From contig NZ_SMCV01000018.1 in NCBI RefSeq assembly GCF_004342285.1, positions 19,418 to 83,417 of the forward strand: a stretch of DNA of 64,000 nucleotides. Reading direction: 5' to 3'. The stretch comes from Klebsiella sp. BIGb0138 (GTDB lineage: Bacteria; Pseudomonadota; Gammaproteobacteria; Enterobacterales; Enterobacteriaceae). The notes under the pieces are model-generated. The model was not told the origin of the DNA. It ran no database searches and was given only the letters and a program-made list of their open reading frames with translations. How positions within the stretch are numbered: the first letter of the stretch is position 1; the number at the start of each line of letters is the position of its first letter. Positions 41,123-51,648 of the stretch are shown in pieces. Both the position numbers and the translations under genes were made by a program.

Positions 41123-43384
41123 ATGACAATTATTAACCACACCCTCGGTTTCCCTCGCGTTGGCCTACGTCGTGAACTGAAAAAAGCACAAGAGAGCTAC
41201 TGGGCGGGTAACTCGACCCGCGAAGAACTGCTGGCGGTGGGCCGCGAACTGCGCGCCCGTCATTGGGAACAGCAGAAGCAAGCGGGCGTTGACCTGCTGC
41301 CGGTGGGGGATTTCGCCTGGTACGACCATGTTCTGACCACCAGCCTGCTGCTGGGCAATGTGCCGGCTCGTCATCAGAACAAAGACGGCTCTGTGGATAT
41401 CGATACCCTGTTCCGCATCGGCCGCGGCCGCGCACCGACCGGTGAGCCCGCGGCGGCGGCAGAAATGACAAAATGGTTTAACACCAACTATCACTACATG
41501 GTGCCGGAGTTTGTAAAAGGCCAGCAGTTCAAACTGACCTGGACCCAGCTGCTGGATGAAGTGGACGAAGCGCTGGCGCTGGGTCATAAAGTCAAACCCG
41601 TCCTGCTGGGGCCGGTTACCTGGCTGTGGCTGGGTAAAGTGAAGGGCGAGTCGTTCGACAGACTGAGCCTGCTGCATGACATTCTGCCGGTTTACCAGCA
41701 GGTGCTGGCGGAGCTGGCAAAACGCGGCATCGAGTGGGTGCAGATTGATGAACCGGCGCTGGTACTGGAGCTGCCTCAGGCGTGGCTGGAGGCGTTCAAA
41801 CCGGCATATGACGCGCTCGCGGGCCAGCTTAAGCTGCTGCTGACCACTTATTTTGAAGGTATCACCGGTAACCTCGACACCATCACCGCGCTGCCGGTTC
41901 AGGGCCTGCACGTTGACCTGGTGCACGGTAAAGATGATGTAGCTGCTCTGCATCAGCGTCTGCCGTCCGACTGGCTGCTCTCTGCGGGCCTGATCAACGG
42001 CCGCAATGTCTGGCGCGCCGATCTGAGCGAGAAATATGCGCAAATTAAAGACCTCGTCGGCAAGCGTGAGCTGTGGATCGCTTCTTCCTGCTCCCTGCTG
42101 CACAGCCCGATCGATCTGAGCGTGGAAACTCGCCTCGACGCGGAAGTGAAAAGCTGGTTCGCCTTCGCCCTGCAAAAATGCGAAGAGCTGGCGCTGCTGC
42201 GCGATGCGCTGAACAGCGGCGATACCGCTGGACTGGTGGCGTGGAGCGCACCGATTCAGGCGCGCCGTCACTCTACCCGCGTCCATAACGCCGCGGTGGA
42301 AAAACGCCTGGCGGCCATAACCGCCCGGGACAGCCAGCGTAATAGCCCGTATGCCGAACGCGCCCGGGCACAGCGCGCCCGCTTTAATCTGCCGGCGTGG
42401 CCGACCACGACCATCGGTTCTTTCCCGCAGACTACCGAAATCCGCGGCCTGCGTCTGGAGTTCAAAAAAGGCAATCTGGATGCCAATAATTACCGCACCG
42501 GTATTGCGGAACACATCAGACAGGCAATTGTTGAGCAGGAGCGTTTAGGTCTGGATGTCCTGGTTCACGGTGAAGCCGAGCGTAATGACATGGTGGAATA
42601 CTTCGGTGAGCACCTCGATGGCTTCATCTTCACGCAGAACGGCTGGGTGCAGAGCTACGGCTCCCGCTGCGTGAAACCGCCGGTGGTGATCGGTGACGTC
42701 AGCCGCCCGGAGGCGATCACCGTTGAGTGGGCGAAATTCGCCCAGTCGCTAACCGACAAACCGGTGAAAGGCATGCTGACCGGTCCGGTGACCATTCTGT
42801 GCTGGTCCTTCCCGCGTGAAGATGTCAGCCGTGAAACTATCGCTAAGCAGATTGCGCTGGCGCTGCGTGACGAAGTGGCGGATCTGGAAGCGGCCGGTAT
42901 CGGCATCATCCAGATTGATGAGCCGGCGCTGCGTGAAGGCCTGCCGCTCAAGCGTAGCGACTGGGATGCTTACCTGCAGTGGGGCGTGGAAGCCTTCCGG
43001 ATCAACGCCGCGGTCGCCCGGGATGACACCCAGATCCACACCCATATGTGTTACTGCGAGTTCAACGACATCATGGATTCCATTGCCGCGCTGGATGCGG
43101 ATGTGATTACCATTGAAACCTCGCGTTCTGACATGGAGCTGCTGGAGTCGTTTGAAGAGTTCGAATACCCGAACGAAATCGGGCCGGGCGTGTACGACAT
43201 CCACTCGCCGAACGTGCCGAGCGTGGAATGGATTGAAGCGCTGCTGGAAAAAGCGGCGCAGCGTATCCCGGCAGAGCGTTTGTGGGTCAATCCGGACTGC
43301 GGCCTGAAAACCCGCGGCTGGCCGGAAACGCGTGCGGCGCTGGCCAATATGGTGAAAGCCGCGCAGAACCTGCGCCAGGCCTAA
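41123..43384 (+). CDS. metE: Cobalamin-independent methionine synthase
   Basis: Zinc enzyme that transfers a methyl group from 5-methyltetrahydropteroyl-triglutamate to homocysteine. It has 753 residues, as in E. coli. Zinc ligands are at about His641 and Cys643 (HMCYCEFND), Glu665 and Cys726 (NPDCGLKTR). The N-terminal half is the duplicated barrel ([15 protein letters not shown]). Controlled by MetR and MetJ sites upstream. Confidence 0.98.
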   Translation: MTIINHTLGFPRVGLRRELKKAQESYWAGNSTREELLAVGRELRARHWEQQKQAGVDLLPVGDFAWYDHVLTTSLLLGNVPARHQNKDGSVDIDTLFRIGRGRAPTGEPAAAAEMTKWFNTNYHYMVPEFVKGQQFKLTWTQLLDEVDEALALGHKVKPVLLGPVTWLWLGKVKGESFDRLSLLHDILPVYQQVLAELAKRGIEWVQIDEPALVLELPQAWLEAFKPAYDALAGQLKLLLTTYFEGITGNLDTITALPVQGLHVDLVHGKDDVAALHQRLPSDWLLSAGLINGRNVWRADLSEKYAQIKDLVGKRELWIASSCSLLHSPIDLSVETRLDAEVKSWFAFALQKCEELALLRDALNSGDTAGLVAWSAPIQARRHSTRVHNAAVEKRLAAITARDSQRNSPYAERARAQRARFNLPAWPTTTIGSFPQTTEIRGLRLEFKKGNLDANNYRTGIAEHIRQAIVEQERLGLDVLVHGEAERNDMVEYFGEHLDGFIFTQNGWVQSYGSRCVKPPVVIGDVSRPEAITVEWAKFAQSLTDKPVKGMLTGPVTILCWSFPREDVSRETIAKQIALALRDEVADLEAAGIGIIQIDEPALREGLPLKRSDWDAYLQWGVEAFRINAAVARDDTQIHTHMCYCEFNDIMDSIAALDADVITIETSRSDMELLESFEEFEYPNEIGPGVYDIHSPNVPSVEWIEALLEKAAQRIPAERLWVNPDCGLKTRGWPETRAALANMVKAAQNLRQA

Positions 43385-43406
43385 TCAGAATCACCCCCAT
43401 CCCCGA

Positions 43407-43433
43407 AGGAGGCCGCGGCCTCCTCTTTTTTTG
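43407..43433 (+). terminator. Terminator of metE
   Basis: AGGAGGCCGCGGCCTCCT (43407-43424) is a perfect palindrome followed by CTTTTTTT. It lies 22 bases after the metE stop. Confidence 0.85.
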
Positions 43434-43520
43434 CTCTTCTTCTTCCTTTCCGGACAGATCGCCCCGCCTGGGCTACGCTTAGCGGGACCATGCAGGCAAA
43501 GCTATTTTCGGGGGAGAATG

Positions 43521-44210
43521 ATGATCGGTCACGATGAGCCACACCGACCTTTGCGTTTTGCTATTAATCTGGGGAATCCGGTACTCGCCACCACGTTGCC
43601 GGATAACGCCCCGGGAGGTCTCACCGTCGAGTTGGCCAAAAAGCTGGCCGCCCGGTGTGAGCGCGAAGCGCAATTTATCACCTGGCCGACGGCCGGGAAG
43701 GTGGTGGATGCCGCCTTGCTGGATCAATGGGATATCGCCTTTCTGGCGATTGACCCTGCTCGGGAAGATACGCTCTGTTTCACCCAACCCTATGTCACCA
43801 TTGAAAGCTCATTGCTGGTCAGAGAGGACAGTGATATTCAGTCCGTACAGGAGAGGGATCGCGAGGGGGTGACGATTAACGTTGGTAAAGGTGCGGCCTA
43901 TGAGCTGTATCTGATTCGCACGTTACAGCATGCCACGATGCGTCAATACGCGACCTCGCAGGAGGCAATTCGCGCGTTTATCGCGGGGGAAGGGGATATG
44001 GTCGCCGGTATTCGTCAACCACTCAGCAGTGTGGCAAGTGAATATCCGCAATTGCGTCTGCTGCCTGATAGCTTCAGCCAGATACAGCAGGCGGTATGCG
44101 TGCCTCGCAACAGGCCAGAGCATTATGAATTTATTCGTCGCTGCCTGGCTACGTGGCTGGAGGACGGGACGATTGCCGATATGATTAACCGCCATATCGG
44201 CAACCGATAG
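43521..44210 (+). CDS. Orphan solute-binding-protein-like protein (SBP family 3), no signal peptide
   Basis: A 229-residue protein resembling amino-acid ABC-transporter binding proteins (PBP type 2 fold): RFAINLGNP at the start, GGLTVELAKKLAAR, DIAFLAIDPAREDTLCFTQPY and a C-terminal TWLEDGTIADMINRHIG. Starts at 43518 and 43521 both follow GGGGGAG. No signal peptide is visible, so it may be cytosolic. No transporter genes are next to it, and E. coli K-12 has nothing at this position. The ligand is unknown; an enzyme of the cyclohexadienyl-dehydratase type, which shares this fold, is an alternative. Confidence 0.8.
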   Translation: MIGHDEPHRPLRFAINLGNPVLATTLPDNAPGGLTVELAKKLAARCEREAQFITWPTAGKVVDAALLDQWDIAFLAIDPAREDTLCFTQPYVTIESSLLVREDSDIQSVQERDREGVTINVGKGAAYELYLIRTLQHATMRQYATSQEAIRAFIAGEGDMVAGIRQPLSSVASEYPQLRLLPDSFSQIQQAVCVPRNRPEHYEFIRRCLATWLEDGTIADMINRHIGNR

Positions 44211-44218
44211 ATCATGCC

Positions 44219-45031
44219 TTAACTGCGTTTCCCGCCATACTGCGCAAACCATGCCAGCATTCTTGCCCAGCCGTCTTTGGCGGATTCTTCATGGTAGCTG
44301 GGGCGATAATCGGCGTTAAAGGCGTGATCGGCGTCCGGATAGACGATAATTTCCGCTTTGGCATTAGCGGCACGCAGCGCCTGGCGCATGGTTTCCACCG
44401 TATCCTGCGGAATGCCCGTGTCTTTACCGCCGTACAGTCCCAGCACCGGCGCGTTGAGGTCAACCGCCACATCCACCGGATGTTTCGCCGAGTTGAGAGT
44501 CTTCTGCCCGACCAGCTTCCCGTACCAGGCCACGGCGGCTTTCAGCTGCGGGTTATGGGCGGCGTAAAGCCAGGTAATGCGTCCCCCCCAGCAAAAGCCG
44601 GTGATCAGCAGACGATGGGCATCGCCGCCGTGACGCGCGGCCCAGCTGGCGACATGGTCTAAGTCGGCCAGCACCTGAGTATCCGGCACCTTGCTCACCA
44701 GCTCCTGGAACAGGGTCGGGATATCGGTGTACTCGTTCGGATCGCCCTGACGGAAGTAGAGTTCTGGCGCGATAGCCAGATAACCTTCCAGCGCCAGACG
44801 GCGGCAAATATCGCGAATATGTTCATGCACGCCGAAAATTTCCTGCACAACGAGGACCACCGGAAGCGGGCCTTCGGCGTTTTTCGGACGAGCATGATAC
44901 GCCGGCATGTTCTCTCCCTGGGTCGGGATCGAGGTTTCACCCGCGGCGATGCTCTCCTCCGGGGTATGAACGGCGGTAGAAGCGTGCGGCGTGGCTGCAG
45001 GCGCAAAGCCAGGTTGCTTGGTTGTGGTCAT
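44219..45031 (-). CDS. dlhH: Dienelactone hydrolase family protein
   Basis: Alpha/beta-hydrolase of the dienelactone hydrolase family (E. coli ysgA/dlhH, about 271 residues; 270 here). The nucleophile cysteine is in ITGFCWGGRITW; the acid and His lie in YGGKDTGIP and DADHAFNADYRP. The physiological substrate is not known. The first 40 or so residues are polar and rich in Ala and Thr. Confidence 0.93.
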   Translation of the reverse strand: MTTTKQPGFAPAATPHASTAVHTPEESIAAGETSIPTQGENMPAYHARPKNAEGPLPVVLVVQEIFGVHEHIRDICRRLALEGYLAIAPELYFRQGDPNEYTDIPTLFQELVSKVPDTQVLADLDHVASWAARHGGDAHRLLITGFCWGGRITWLYAAHNPQLKAAVAWYGKLVGQKTLNSAKHPVDVAVDLNAPVLGLYGGKDTGIPQDTVETMRQALRAANAKAEIIVYPDADHAFNADYRPSYHEESAKDGWARMLAWFAQYGGKRS

Positions 45032-45155
45032 GGTATTCTCCGTACCCTTATTTATTAGCGCATCGATAACTATAGACGCTATCGACCGGACGTTAACAAA
45101 GCACAGTGCCTGAAACAGGCTATCTTTTGTTCAGGCCCGGCGAATATAACTTGTT

Positions 45156-45177
45156 AATGTGATGTTTATCACTATTT
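45156..45177 (+). promoter_or_regulatory. Upstream CRP site of udp
   Basis: The 16-base core TGTGATGTTTATCACT is close to the CRP consensus. The second CRP site is 52 bases further on, the spacing expected for a CRP-CytR-CRP complex. Confidence 0.8.
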
Positions 45178-45189
45178 GATGGAATATTA

Positions 45190-45207
45190 TTGCAATGACT
45201 TTCATTC
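45190..45207 (+). promoter_or_regulatory. CytR operator of udp
   Basis: TTGCAATG and TTTCATTC octamers, related to the CytR half-site GTTGCATT, lie between the two CRP sites. E. coli udp is repressed by CytR bound cooperatively with CRP. Confidence 0.6.
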
Positions 45208-45229
45208 ATGGTGATTAGTGTCACAAAAA
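45208..45229 (+). promoter_or_regulatory. Downstream CRP site of udp
   Basis: GGTGATTAGTGTCACAA contains GTGAT and TCACA half sites six bases apart, close to the CRP consensus. It is placed to activate the udp promoter. Confidence 0.8.
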
Positions 45230-45296
45230 TAAGCCAATAGCTTCTGTAAAGTACCGTTTTGCTTCTGCTGATAATTGACCCACAGAGGAGTTTTTT

Positions 45297-46058
45297 ATGT
45301 CTAAGTCTGATGTTTTTCATCTCGGCCTCACCAAAAACGATTTACAAGGGGCTACGCTGGCTATCGTCCCTGGCGATCCAGAGCGTGTGGAAAAGATCGC
45401 CGCGCTGATGGATAAGCCGGTCAAGCTGGCATCTCATCGCGAATTTACCTCCTGGCGTGCCGAACTGGATGGCAAGCCGGTCATTGTTTGTTCTACCGGT
45501 ATCGGCGGCCCGTCGACCTCTATTGCCGTTGAAGAACTGGCGCAGCTGGGGATTCGTACCTTCCTGCGTATCGGCACCACCGGCGCAATCCAGCCGCATA
45601 TCAATGTGGGCGACGTTCTGGTGACCACCGCTTCCGTTCGTCTTGATGGCGCGAGTCTGCACTTTGCGCCGATGGAATACCCGGCGGTCGCTGACTTTGC
45701 CTGCACCACCGCGCTGGTGGAAGCGGCAAAATCGATCGGGGCGACCACCCATATTGGCGTTACCGCATCGTCTGATACCTTCTACCCGGGTCAGGAACGT
45801 TACGACACCTTCTCTGGCCGTGTGGTCAGCCGTTTTAAAGGCTCGATGGAAGAGTGGCAGTCCATGGGCGTCATGAACTATGAGATGGAATCGGCGACGC
45901 TGCTGACCATGTGCGCCAGCCAGGGGCTGCGCGCCGGGATGGTGGCCGGGGTTATCGTAAACCGTACTCAGCAGGAAATTCCGAACGCGGAAACCATGAA
46001 ACAAACCGAAAGCCACGCGGTAAAAATCGTTGTGGAAGCGGCGCGCCGTCTGCTGTAG
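45297..46058 (+). CDS. udp: Uridine phosphorylase
   Basis: Cleaves uridine with phosphate to uracil and ribose-1-phosphate. It has 253 residues, as in E. coli. NP-I family motifs are [33 protein letters not shown] and MEMES-like [16 protein letters not shown] precedes the ATG. A strong terminator follows. Confidence 0.98.
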   Translation: MSKSDVFHLGLTKNDLQGATLAIVPGDPERVEKIAALMDKPVKLASHREFTSWRAELDGKPVIVCSTGIGGPSTSIAVEELAQLGIRTFLRIGTTGAIQPHINVGDVLVTTASVRLDGASLHFAPMEYPAVADFACTTALVEAAKSIGATTHIGVTASSDTFYPGQERYDTFSGRVVSRFKGSMEEWQSMGVMNYEMESATLLTMCASQGLRAGMVAGVIVNRTQQEIPNAETMKQTESHAVKIVVEAARRLL

Positions 46059-46075
46059 TTCTCCCTTCTTCGCCC

Positions 46076-46104
46076 AGGGCCGGTTTATCCGGCCTTTCTT
46101 TTTT
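46076..46104 (+). terminator. Terminator of udp
   Basis: GGCCGG (46078-46083), loop TTTAT, CCGGCC (46089-46094), then TTTCTTTTTT. Confidence 0.9.
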
Positions 46105-46196
46105 GCGGCGCTCTGCGCAGGAAAACCCTTTTCAACTGGACGTTTGTACAGCACAATTCTACCTTGTATCGATAAGTTGTTGCTGCAGGGGGCGTT

Positions 46197-47645
46197 GTGG
46201 ACATCTCGATTATGATAAGTGCCATCGTGGCGCTGGCCGCTGGGCTGGTCGTCGGGTGGCTGGCGACCAAAGCCAAAGCCGACCAAATTCGCGCTGACCT
46301 TATCGAAGAGCGGCGAGAGCTGGATATCGAACTCAGCGCCGCGCGTCAGCAGCTGGCGCAGGAGGCCCACTGGCGCGACGAGTGCGAGCTGCTGAACAAT
46401 GAGCTGCGCAGCCTGCGTGAAATCAATACTTCGCTGGAAGCCGATCTGCGTGAAGTCACCACCCGCCTTGAATCGACCCGCATGCACGCGGAAGATAAAA
46501 TCCGCCAGATGGTCAACAGCGAGCAGCGCCTGAGCGAACAGTTTGAAAACCTCGCCAACCGTATTTTTGAACACAGCAACCGGCGTGTTGATGAACAGAA
46601 TCGTCAGAGTTTACATGGGCTGCTGACGCCGCTGCGTGAACAGCTGGACGGTTTCCGCCGCCAGGTGCAGGACAGTTTTGGTCAGGAAGCGCGCGAGCGG
46701 CATACGCTGGCGCATGAAATCCGCAATCTGCAGCAGCTGAACGCGCAGATGGCCCAGGAAGCGCTGAATCTGACCCGCGCGTTGAAAGGGGATAACAAGA
46801 CCCAGGGTAACTGGGGAGAGGTGGTGTTAACCCGCGTGCTGGAAGCTTCCGGGCTGCGCGAGGGTTATGAATACCAGACCCAGGTCAGTATCGAAACCGA
46901 CAACCGTTCGCGCATGCAGCCCGATGTGATCGTCCGTCTGCCGCAGGGGAAAGACGTGGTCATTGATGCCAAAATGACGCTGGTCGCCTACGAGCGCTAC
47001 TTCAATGCCGAGGATGATGGCACCCGCGAGGCGGCGCTGCAGGAGCATATTGTCTCGGTGCGTAATCATATCCGCCTGCTCGGGCGTAAAGATTATCAAC
47101 AGCTGCCGGGCCTGCGCTCGCTGGATTACGTGCTGATGTTCATTCCCGTTGAGCCGGCCTTTCTGTTGGCGATAGACCGCCAGCCAGAACTTATCAGCGA
47201 AGCGCTGAAGAACAACATCATGCTGGTCAGCCCCACCACGCTGCTGGTGGCGCTGCGTACCATCGCCAACCTCTGGCGCTATGAACACCAAAGCCGCAAT
47301 GCGCAGAAAATCGCCGAGCGGGCGGGCCGCCTGTACGACAAAATGCGCCTGTTCGTCGATGATATGTCGGCTATCGGCCAGAGCCTGGATAAGGCGCAGG
47401 ATAACTATCGTCAGGCGATGAAAAAGCTCGCCTCCGGACGCGGGAATCTGCTGGTGCAGGCCGAGGCATTCCGCGGCCTGGGCGTTGAGGTGAAACGCGG
47501 GATTAATCCTGATTTAGTCGAGCAGGCCAGCGCTGAGGATGATGAATATCGTCCTGAAGAAGAGGAAAACGCGCTGGAAGATAACGAATTGATGCGCGAT
47601 TCCGCCGAGGTCGCGCTCTCCGGCGAGCCGTCTCCGCCGCGCTGA
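46197..47645 (+). CDS. rmuC: DNA recombination protein RmuC
   Basis: Putative nuclease-related protein that limits inversions at short inverted repeats. It has 482 residues (E. coli 475). There is an N-terminal membrane anchor at about 5-24, a long coiled coil (about 30-170), and a restriction-endonuclease-like core with DVVIDAKMTL. The start is GTG at 46197. The C-terminal tail is acidic and poorly conserved. Confidence 0.95.
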   Translation: MDISIMISAIVALAAGLVVGWLATKAKADQIRADLIEERRELDIELSAARQQLAQEAHWRDECELLNNELRSLREINTSLEADLREVTTRLESTRMHAEDKIRQMVNSEQRLSEQFENLANRIFEHSNRRVDEQNRQSLHGLLTPLREQLDGFRRQVQDSFGQEARERHTLAHEIRNLQQLNAQMAQEALNLTRALKGDNKTQGNWGEVVLTRVLEASGLREGYEYQTQVSIETDNRSRMQPDVIVRLPQGKDVVIDAKMTLVAYERYFNAEDDGTREAALQEHIVSVRNHIRLLGRKDYQQLPGLRSLDYVLMFIPVEPAFLLAIDRQPELISEALKNNIMLVSPTTLLVALRTIANLWRYEHQSRNAQKIAERAGRLYDKMRLFVDDMSAIGQSLDKAQDNYRQAMKKLASGRGNLLVQAEAFRGLGVEVKRGINPDLVEQASAEDDEYRPEEEENALEDNELMRDSAEVALSGEPSPPR

Positions 47646-47711
47646 ACCGTATGGGAAATGCGCTGAATCTGTTACACTCGATGAACATTTTCTTGATAAG
47701 CAGGCATTGAG

Positions 47712-48467
47712 ATGGTTGAGGATTCACAAGAAACGACGCACTTTGGTTTTCAAACGGTAGCCAAAGAGCAGAAGGCGGACATGGTGGCGCATGTATTCCA
47801 TTCTGTGGCCGCAAAATATGATGTCATGAATGATCTGATGTCGTTCGGTATTCATCGTTTGTGGAAGCGTTTCACCATCGATTGCAGCGGCGTACGCCGT
47901 GGACAGACCGTACTGGACCTGGCCGGCGGCACCGGCGACCTGACGGCGAAGTTTTCTCGTCTGGTGGGTGAGACCGGTCGCGTCATGCTGGCGGACATTA
48001 ACGACTCGATGCTGAAAATGGGCCGCGAAAAGCTGCGCAACATCGGCATCGTCGGCAACGTGGAATATGTGCAGGCCAACGCGGAATCGCTGCCGTTTGC
48101 CGACAACACGTTTGACTGCATCACCATTTCCTTCGGTCTGCGTAACGTCACCGATAAAGAAAAAGCGCTGCGTTCGATGTATCGCGTCCTGAAGCCAGGC
48201 GGGCGTCTGCTGGTGCTGGAGTTCTCGAAACCGATCATTGAGCCGCTCAGCAAAGCCTATGACGCATACTCCTTCCACGTGCTGCCGCGCGTCGGGGAAC
48301 TGGTGGCTAAAGATGGTGAAAGCTATCGCTATCTGGCGGAGTCCATCCGTATGCATCCGAATCAGGAAACCCTGAAGGCTATGATGCAGGATGCCGGTTT
48401 TGAAAACGTCGATTACTACAACCTGACGGCTGGTATCGTTGCGTTGCACCGTGGTTATAAGTTCTGA
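47712..48467 (+). CDS. ubiE: Ubiquinone/menaquinone C-methyltransferase UbiE
   Basis: SAM-dependent methyltransferase acting on both demethylmenaquinone and the ubiquinone precursor DDMQ. It has 251 residues, as in E. coli. The SAM motif is [12 protein letters not shown] at about 65-76. The motifs NAESLPF and FGLRNV follow. First gene of ubiE-ubiJ-ubiB. Confidence 0.98.
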   Translation: MVEDSQETTHFGFQTVAKEQKADMVAHVFHSVAAKYDVMNDLMSFGIHRLWKRFTIDCSGVRRGQTVLDLAGGTGDLTAKFSRLVGETGRVMLADINDSMLKMGREKLRNIGIVGNVEYVQANAESLPFADNTFDCITISFGLRNVTDKEKALRSMYRVLKPGGRLLVLEFSKPIIEPLSKAYDAYSFHVLPRVGELVAKDGESYRYLAESIRMHPNQETLKAMMQDAGFENVDYYNLTAGIVALHRGYKF

Positions 48468-48480
48468 CAGGAGGGAGCGT

Positions 48481-49086
48481 ATGCCTTTCAAACCACTGGT
48501 CACCGCAGGCATTGAAACCGCCCTCAATACCTTTCTCTGGCGGGACAAAGCGTTAAAACCTGCTCGCCAACGTCTGCTGGGGAAAGTGCTGCGCGTCGAG
48601 CTGAAAGAGCTATCGACGCCGCTTGTGCTGGTCTTTAGCGACCGCCAGGTGGATGTGCTGGGGGCCTGGGAAGGCGATGCCGACTGTACCGTGATTACCC
48701 GTCTCAGCGTGCTGCCGCAGCTACGCAATCGTCAACAGCTGACCGCGCTTATTCGCAGCGGCGATCTGGAAGTTCAGGGCGATCTGCAGGTGGTGCAGAA
48801 TACCGTGGCCCTGTGCGATCTGGCGGAGTTTGACCCGGCTGAACTGCTGGCTCCCTATACCGGCGATATCGTCGCCGAGGGCTTCAGCAAAGTATTTCGC
48901 AGCGGAGCCCGTTTCTTGCTGCACGGCGCTCAGCGCCAGCAGCGCTATGCCGCAGAGGCGCTCACCGAAGAGTGGCGTCTGGCGCCGGGTCCGCTGGAAA
49001 TGGCCTGGTTTGGCGAAGAGACTGCCGCCGTGGAACGCACGCTTGCAACACTCGAAAAACGGTTGGACATGCTGGAGGGCAAATGA
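48481..49086 (+). CDS. ubiJ: Ubiquinone biosynthesis accessory factor UbiJ
   Basis: SCP2-domain lipid-binding protein that organises the soluble ubiquinone synthesis complex with UbiK. It has 201 residues from ATG 48481 ([10 protein letters not shown]), as in E. coli. The C-terminus ([20 protein letters not shown]) forms a coiled coil. In E. coli an RNA called EsrE was mapped to the 3' part of this gene; I did not see independent evidence for it here. It overlaps ubiB (ATGA). Confidence 0.95.
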   Translation: MPFKPLVTAGIETALNTFLWRDKALKPARQRLLGKVLRVELKELSTPLVLVFSDRQVDVLGAWEGDADCTVITRLSVLPQLRNRQQLTALIRSGDLEVQGDLQVVQNTVALCDLAEFDPAELLAPYTGDIVAEGFSKVFRSGARFLLHGAQRQQRYAAEALTEEWRLAPGPLEMAWFGEETAAVERTLATLEKRLDMLEGK

Positions 49087-50723
49087 CGCCAGGAGAATTA
49101 CGGCGCCTGTATCTGATCATCCGCACCTTTTTGAGTTACGGGCTGGATGAGCTCATTCCCAAAATGCGTATCACGCTGCCGCTGCGTATCGGGCGGCGAA
49201 TGCTGTTCTGGATGCCTAACCGCCATAAAACCCAACCCCTTGGTGAGCGCTTGCGTCTCGCGCTGCAGGAACTCGGGCCGGTATGGATCAAGTTTGGCCA
49301 GATGCTCTCAACCCGCCGCGATCTGTTCCCGCCGCAGATCGCCGATCAGCTGGCGTTACTGCAGGACCGGGTGGCGCCTTTTGATGGCAAACTGGCGAAA
49401 CAGCAGATTGAGCAGGCAATGGGCGGCCTTTCCGTCGATGCCTGGTTTGATGACTTCGCGATTGAGCCGCTGGCCTCGGCCTCCATCGCTCAGGTGCATA
49501 CCGCACGGCTGAAAGAAAACGGCAAAGAGGTCGTCATCAAGGTCATCCGTCCGGATATCGTGCCGGTGATTAAAGCGGATATGAAGCTTATCTACCGTCT
49601 GGCGCGCTGGGTGCCCCGCCTGTTGCCCGACGGTCGTCGTCTCCGCCCGCAGGAAGTGGTGCGCGAATACGAAAAAACGCTGCTGGATGAACTCAATCTG
49701 TTACGTGAATCGGCCAACGCTATTCAGCTACGGCGCAACTTCGAAGACAGCCCGATGCTGTATGTCCCGGAAGTCTATCCTGATTACTGCAGCGAAGGCA
49801 TGATGGTGATGGAGCGGATTTACGGTATTCCGGTATCCGACGTGGAAGCGCTGGAAGCGCAGGGCACGAACATGCAGCTGCTGGCGGAACGCGGCGTGCA
49901 GGTCTTTTTCACCCAGGTATTCCGCGACAGTTTCTTTCATGCCGACATGCACCCTGGCAATATTTTTGTCAGCTACGACCACCCGGAAAACCCGCAGTAC
50001 ATCGGTATTGACTGCGGCATTGTCGGGTCGTTGAACAAAGAAGATAAACGCTATCTGGCGGAAAACTTCATCGCCTTCTTCAACCGCGATTACCGTAAAG
50101 TTGCCGAGCTGCACGTGGATTCCGGCTGGGTACCTGCGGATACCAACGTCGAAGAGTTTGAGTTTGCCATCCGCACCGTCTGCGAGCCGATCTTCGAAAA
50201 ACCGCTGGCAGAAATTTCATTTGGCCACGTCCTGCTGAACCTGTTTAACACCGCCCGGCGCTTCAATATGGAAGTTCAGCCGCAGCTGGTGCTGCTGCAG
50301 AAGACATTACTTTACGTAGAAGGGGTAGGCCGCCAGCTCTATCCTCAGTTAGACTTGTGGAAAACGGCGAAGCCTTTCCTGGAGTCGTGGATTAAAGATC
50401 AGGTCGGCATTCCGGCGCTGGTGCGTGCGTTTAAAGAAAAGGCGCCGTTCTGGATCGAGAGAATGCCGGAAATACCGGAACTGGTGTACCAGACGTTGCA
50501 ACAGAGTAAACAGTTGCAGACCAGCGTCGATACCATTGTGCGTGACCTCCAGGTGCGGCACGTTCGCCAGGGGCAGTCCCGTTATCTGTTTGGTATAGGT
50601 GCGGTTCTGTTACTGAGTGGTACGCTGTTATTCATCAACCGCCCGGAGTGGGGCATGATGCCAGGCTGGCTGATGGCCGCTGGCGCGGTGACCTGGCTGA
50701 TTGGCTGGCGGAAAACGCACTGA
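49083..50723 (+). CDS. ubiB: Ubiquinone biosynthesis ATPase/kinase-like protein UbiB
   Basis: Membrane-anchored atypical kinase-like ATPase needed for ubiquinone synthesis. It has 546 residues from ATG 49083 ([11 protein letters not shown]), as in E. coli. The KxGQ motif is in [11 protein letters not shown] near 77-87, the ASASIAQVH loop follows, then [11 protein letters not shown] and GIDCGIVG. Two C-terminal membrane helices are visible. The frame is open upstream inside ubiJ, but the overlap start is the conserved one. Confidence 0.97.
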   Translation: MTPGELRRLYLIIRTFLSYGLDELIPKMRITLPLRIGRRMLFWMPNRHKTQPLGERLRLALQELGPVWIKFGQMLSTRRDLFPPQIADQLALLQDRVAPFDGKLAKQQIEQAMGGLSVDAWFDDFAIEPLASASIAQVHTARLKENGKEVVIKVIRPDIVPVIKADMKLIYRLARWVPRLLPDGRRLRPQEVVREYEKTLLDELNLLRESANAIQLRRNFEDSPMLYVPEVYPDYCSEGMMVMERIYGIPVSDVEALEAQGTNMQLLAERGVQVFFTQVFRDSFFHADMHPGNIFVSYDHPENPQYIGIDCGIVGSLNKEDKRYLAENFIAFFNRDYRKVAELHVDSGWVPADTNVEEFEFAIRTVCEPIFEKPLAEISFGHVLLNLFNTARRFNMEVQPQLVLLQKTLLYVEGVGRQLYPQLDLWKTAKPFLESWIKDQVGIPALVRAFKEKAPFWIERMPEIPELVYQTLQQSKQLQTSVDTIVRDLQVRHVRQGQSRYLFGIGAVLLLSGTLLFINRPEWGMMPGWLMAAGAVTWLIGWRKTH

Positions 50724-50854
50724 GAGGTATGGCCTTCATCACAGCGCATTGGTTTTTGCGCGATGTCATGCGAGTGGCCGGACAAAGAGGCGGCTCGCGT
50801 GATGACGTGTATAATGCGTCCTAATAATTCATCATCTGTCATAGAGGAATGTGT

Positions 50855-51106
50855 ATGGGTGGTATCAGTATTTGGCAGTTATTAATTGTTGTCGTCATTG
50901 TGGTTCTGCTTTTCGGGACGAAAAAGCTGAGCTCGCTGGGTTCGGATTTAGGCGCATCGATCAAAGGCTTTAAAAAAGCGATGAGCGATGATGAAAAAGC
51001 GGATAAATCCACACCTGATGCCGATTTTACGGCGAAGACTCTCGCTGATAAGCCGGATGATGCGAAAAAAGACGAGACAAAACGCCACGACAAAGAGCAG
51101 GTGTAA
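50855..51106 (+). CDS. tatA: Sec-independent protein translocase TatA
   Basis: Pore-associated subunit of the twin-arginine translocase. It has 83 residues (E. coli 89). One N-terminal membrane helix ([16 protein letters not shown]) is followed by an amphipathic helix ([17 protein letters not shown]) and a polar tail. The start at 50855 (MGGISIW) has AGAGGA six bases upstream. Confidence 0.97.
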   Translation: MGGISIWQLLIVVVIVVLLFGTKKLSSLGSDLGASIKGFKKAMSDDEKADKSTPDADFTAKTLADKPDDAKKDETKRHDKEQV

Positions 51107-51109
51107 TTC

Positions 51110-51646
51110 GTGTTCGATATCGGTTTTAGTGAACTACTGCTGGTGTTCGTCATTGGCCTCATCGTACTGGGGCCACAGCGACTGCCTGTCGCAGTAAAAA
51201 CGGTAGCCAGCTGGATTCGTACGCTACGGTCGCTGGCGGCCACCGTACAAAATGAGATTACCCAGGAACTAAAACTGCAGGAGTTCCAGGAAAGCCTGAA
51301 GAAAGTGGAAAAGGCGAGCCTGGATAACCTGACGCCGGAGCTAAAGGCGTCAATGGATGAGCTGCGCGAAGCCGCGGAATCCATGAAACGCTCTTATACC
51401 GCCCACGATCCTGAGAAAGAAAGCGACGAAGCGAACACCATTCACAACCCGGTGGTCAAGGGCAGTGAAGCGCAGCGTCAGGATATTACGCCGGCGACGG
51501 CCGAACATCAGGCCAGCGCGCCCGTTCACGCTCCGGCCGCAGAAGAGGGCGTTGCCTTAGAGCAGCCTGACCCTCTCCCGGCTGCCAAAGAAAAAGTTGC
51601 CGTGACAGCTTCCGATTCCTCCCCTGCATCGAGTGATAAACCGTAA
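51110..51646 (+). CDS. tatB: Sec-independent protein translocase TatB
   Basis: Tat subunit that forms the substrate receptor with TatC. It has 178 residues (E. coli 171). N-terminal membrane helix [22 protein letters not shown], a hinge Pro, an amphipathic helix, and a variable Ala-Pro-Glu tail. The start is GTG at 51110. Confidence 0.96.
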   Translation: MFDIGFSELLLVFVIGLIVLGPQRLPVAVKTVASWIRTLRSLAATVQNEITQELKLQEFQESLKKVEKASLDNLTPELKASMDELREAAESMKRSYTAHDPEKESDEANTIHNPVVKGSEAQRQDITPATAEHQASAPVHAPAAEEGVALEQPDPLPAAKEKVAVTASDSSPASSDKP

Positions 51647-51648
51647 AA

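Noticed and set aside
41165..42514. 449-codon minus-strand frame over metE
   Set aside because: Antisense shadow of metE; composition (many Gln, Arg, His) is typical of reversed GC-rich coding sequence.
43431..43520. TTG start at 43431 giving the binding-like protein a hydrophobic leader (LLFFFLSG)
   Set aside because: It would begin inside the T run of the metE terminator, has no ribosome binding site, and the leader lacks a proper n-region and cleavage site.
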